Part shown: positions 62,640-64,000 of the stretch, one piece after another | How positions within the stretch are numbered: position 1 is the first letter of the stretch | Layout of the letters: the number at the start of each line of letters is the position of its first letter | From: Macrocybe gigantea | Lineage: Eukaryota > Basidiomycota > Agaricomycetes > Agaricales > Callistosporiaceae | DNA: 64,000 nucleotides | Assembly (NCBI GenBank): GCA_011319805.1 | Contig: SJRY01000229.1 | Coordinates: 372,001 to 436,000 of the forward strand | Direction of reading: 5' to 3' | The notes under the pieces: generated by a model | What the model saw: only the letters and a program-made list of their open reading frames with translations | Databases searched by the model: none | Told to the model about the DNA's origin: nothing | Made by a program: the position numbers and the translations under genes

Positions 62640-64000
62640 TCATGACTTAGCTCCGTTTTCTTCGAGTTGCTGATTGAGGAGACAGTAACCCCTCTCACCT
62701 TCCACCTCCCACGAACCGATGATCCAAGTCAATTCAGGCGTTTCTGGCGTTAGATTGATGCCTTTCTCTATGTCATCGTGAACTTGCAGTAGGTCTCCAA
62801 CCACCGACTCTATCCTTTTACGAAGTGTAGCGTAAGCAGAGGCGTTAGACCGAATGTCTGCACGTTTGAGACCCTGGAAGAGAAGAGACTAAATGACATC
62901 GAGTTGGAAACATTTCCATCCGAAACTTGACACACCAGGAACTCACATCGTCGTTGACCGAAACATGCAATTGGTCTCCAGCTTCATCTTGTAGCAAGAA
63001 CCATAATTGATATTTATATGAACGTATTCATGATCTATGTCGGAGCATCCGAAGCAAGCGCGTTGGTTAGCAGGGACGCTTAGTAGACAAAATATCAGCA
63101 GTTTGTTGTAGGCGGTTTACTTTACTCAACTCATTGCCACAGTTCCTGCAGTAGACGATGACAGCATCACATAATTGAAGGGGGTAAAAGTCTATAATCC
63201 GGGCACGATGCGGAACTTGTTAGGGCATTTGACGCTGGATTTCATCAGTTTTATCGATGTGCAGTGGCATCGTGTCACAAAGCGCGATTCGCAAAGGTGC
63301 GTGGTTGGTGTTCTCCAATTCAGCTTGACCTGTACCATTAGAAGAAGACGCTTGACATTTTTCCCGAAATCTTGTCCTTCGCCTTGAAATAGTCGTAAGA
63401 AATAACGAAATCATATTTTGCGCAACAACGCACTCAATCAGAGCAACGAGGTGCTCGTTCGCGCGATTTCGCGGGTTCAACATGTGAATCAAACATTCGA
63501 CACCACCCAAGTTGCCTTGAAGGGTGCCTTTTGTGCTATGCTTCTTCAGCCTCATTTTATTGATGAGACAGTATGACCCGCATTCAATGGACTCAGCGTG
63601 CCGCGCTTGACTGTCCCAAAGCGCAATCGTGACAATTAGACCCTCAAGACTTTTGGACCAGTCTTCCACCGGCACAGGCGATAGATCTTTGCGACCAGTA
63701 TAGTCTGTCGCATAGAGATAACATAACCCATCTTGAGCGGTCTTGATATGCAGTATCTAAGGAAAAACGATAATCAAACACTACGTTGCGATAAATAGCA
63801 CCACAATACCTCGACAACAGAATTAAAATGCTCATTTTCAACGCTGTCTTTGATTAGACGGTGCTCGAAATGTCGAGATGTATCATTGGCTTTCTGCCAT
63901 GCTTTCTTTCGCCTGAGGGGCGTATAGTCAGCCTTCGGACCACAACAACCACGAGAATAACCTACTCAAGCAATTCCTTCAATCTAGGATCGTAATTTGC
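62640..64000 (-). CDS. POT1: POT1-like telomere end-binding protein, C-terminal part
   Basis: This gene enters from the right edge; its 5' part lies outside the window. Exons read from high to low coordinates: DPRLKELL, RRKKAWQKANDTSRHFEHRL, GLCYLYATDYTGRKDL, an OB-fold block (SLEGLIVTIALWDSQARHAE, then CGSYCLINKMRLKKHSTKG and LQGNLGGVECLIHMLNP), and NEHLVALIE. A C-terminal region follows with LLQDEAGDQLHVSVNDD, GLKRADIRSNASAYATLRKR and GINLTPETPELTWIIGSWEV. The stop is TGA 62640-62642. The LQGNLGG and RLNP/MLNP pattern is what I recognise from basidiomycete Pot1 second OB folds; the protein binds single-stranded telomeric DNA. Introns are visible between these blocks but were not all resolved, and part of the 63000-63200 stretch has no assigned exon. 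Confidence 0.7.

Overview
The window reads as nuclear DNA of a filamentous basidiomycete, most likely an Agaricomycete. Genes are dense, lie on both strands, and are broken by many introns of about 50-60 bp with GT..AG borders (one GC..AG). The gene set is eukaryotic and fungal: DASH subunit Dad3, a white-collar-2 type GATA factor, a Zn2Cys6 factor, alpha-isopropylmalate synthase, Atg9, a DNMT1-type methyltransferase and kexins. The exact species cannot be told from the sequence. I saw no transposon, CRISPR array or prokaryotic operon.

Layout. 1-7.1 kb: 3' end of a CwfJ/Drn1-like splicing factor (+), a PLP aminotransferase (-), and a divergent arginase (+). 7.1-13.4 kb: a long kinesin-4-like motor (+). 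13.9-20.7 kb: a mitochondrial-looking short-chain dehydrogenase, a WC-2 homologue and ARPC1 (all +), a small intron-split Dad3 gene (-), and a BTB-like basidiomycete protein (+). 21.3-28.3 kb: an atypical AGC-like kinase (-), inositol-pentakisphosphate 2-kinase, isovaleryl-CoA dehydrogenase and a Zn2Cys6 factor (+). 29.8-36.0 kb: LIS1/PAC1 (-), ATP synthase beta (+), tRNA-Ser(AGA) (+) and a DUF1776 protein (+). 36.5-46.3 kb: a 2H cyclic phosphodiesterase (+), cytosolic glutamyl-tRNA synthetase (-), LEU4 (+) and ATG9 (+). 46.5-56.4 kb: an EH-domain protein and DNMT1 (both -), then MCM7 (+). 56.6-62.3 kb: two tandem kexin-like proteases (-). 62.6-64 kb: the 3' end of a POT1-like telomere protein (-).

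There are no operons, but several divergent pairs share short promoters that suit their functions. GluRS and LEU4 are 181 bp apart around a perfect Gcn4-type TGAGTCA. DNMT1 and MCM7 are 103 bp apart around an ACGCGT (MCB) hexamer. The aminotransferase and arginase flank a TGACTCA and a GATAA. Functionally, the window mixes amino-acid metabolism, microtubule and actin machinery, and genome maintenance (MCM7, DNMT1, POT1).

A technical theme runs through the window. Many otherwise conserved reading frames need a one-base correction, usually an apparent missing base and sometimes in a homopolymer. They include probably essential genes such as MCM7. I read these mainly as sequence errors rather than pseudogenes. 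All CDS coordinates below are spans from start to stop codon including introns.
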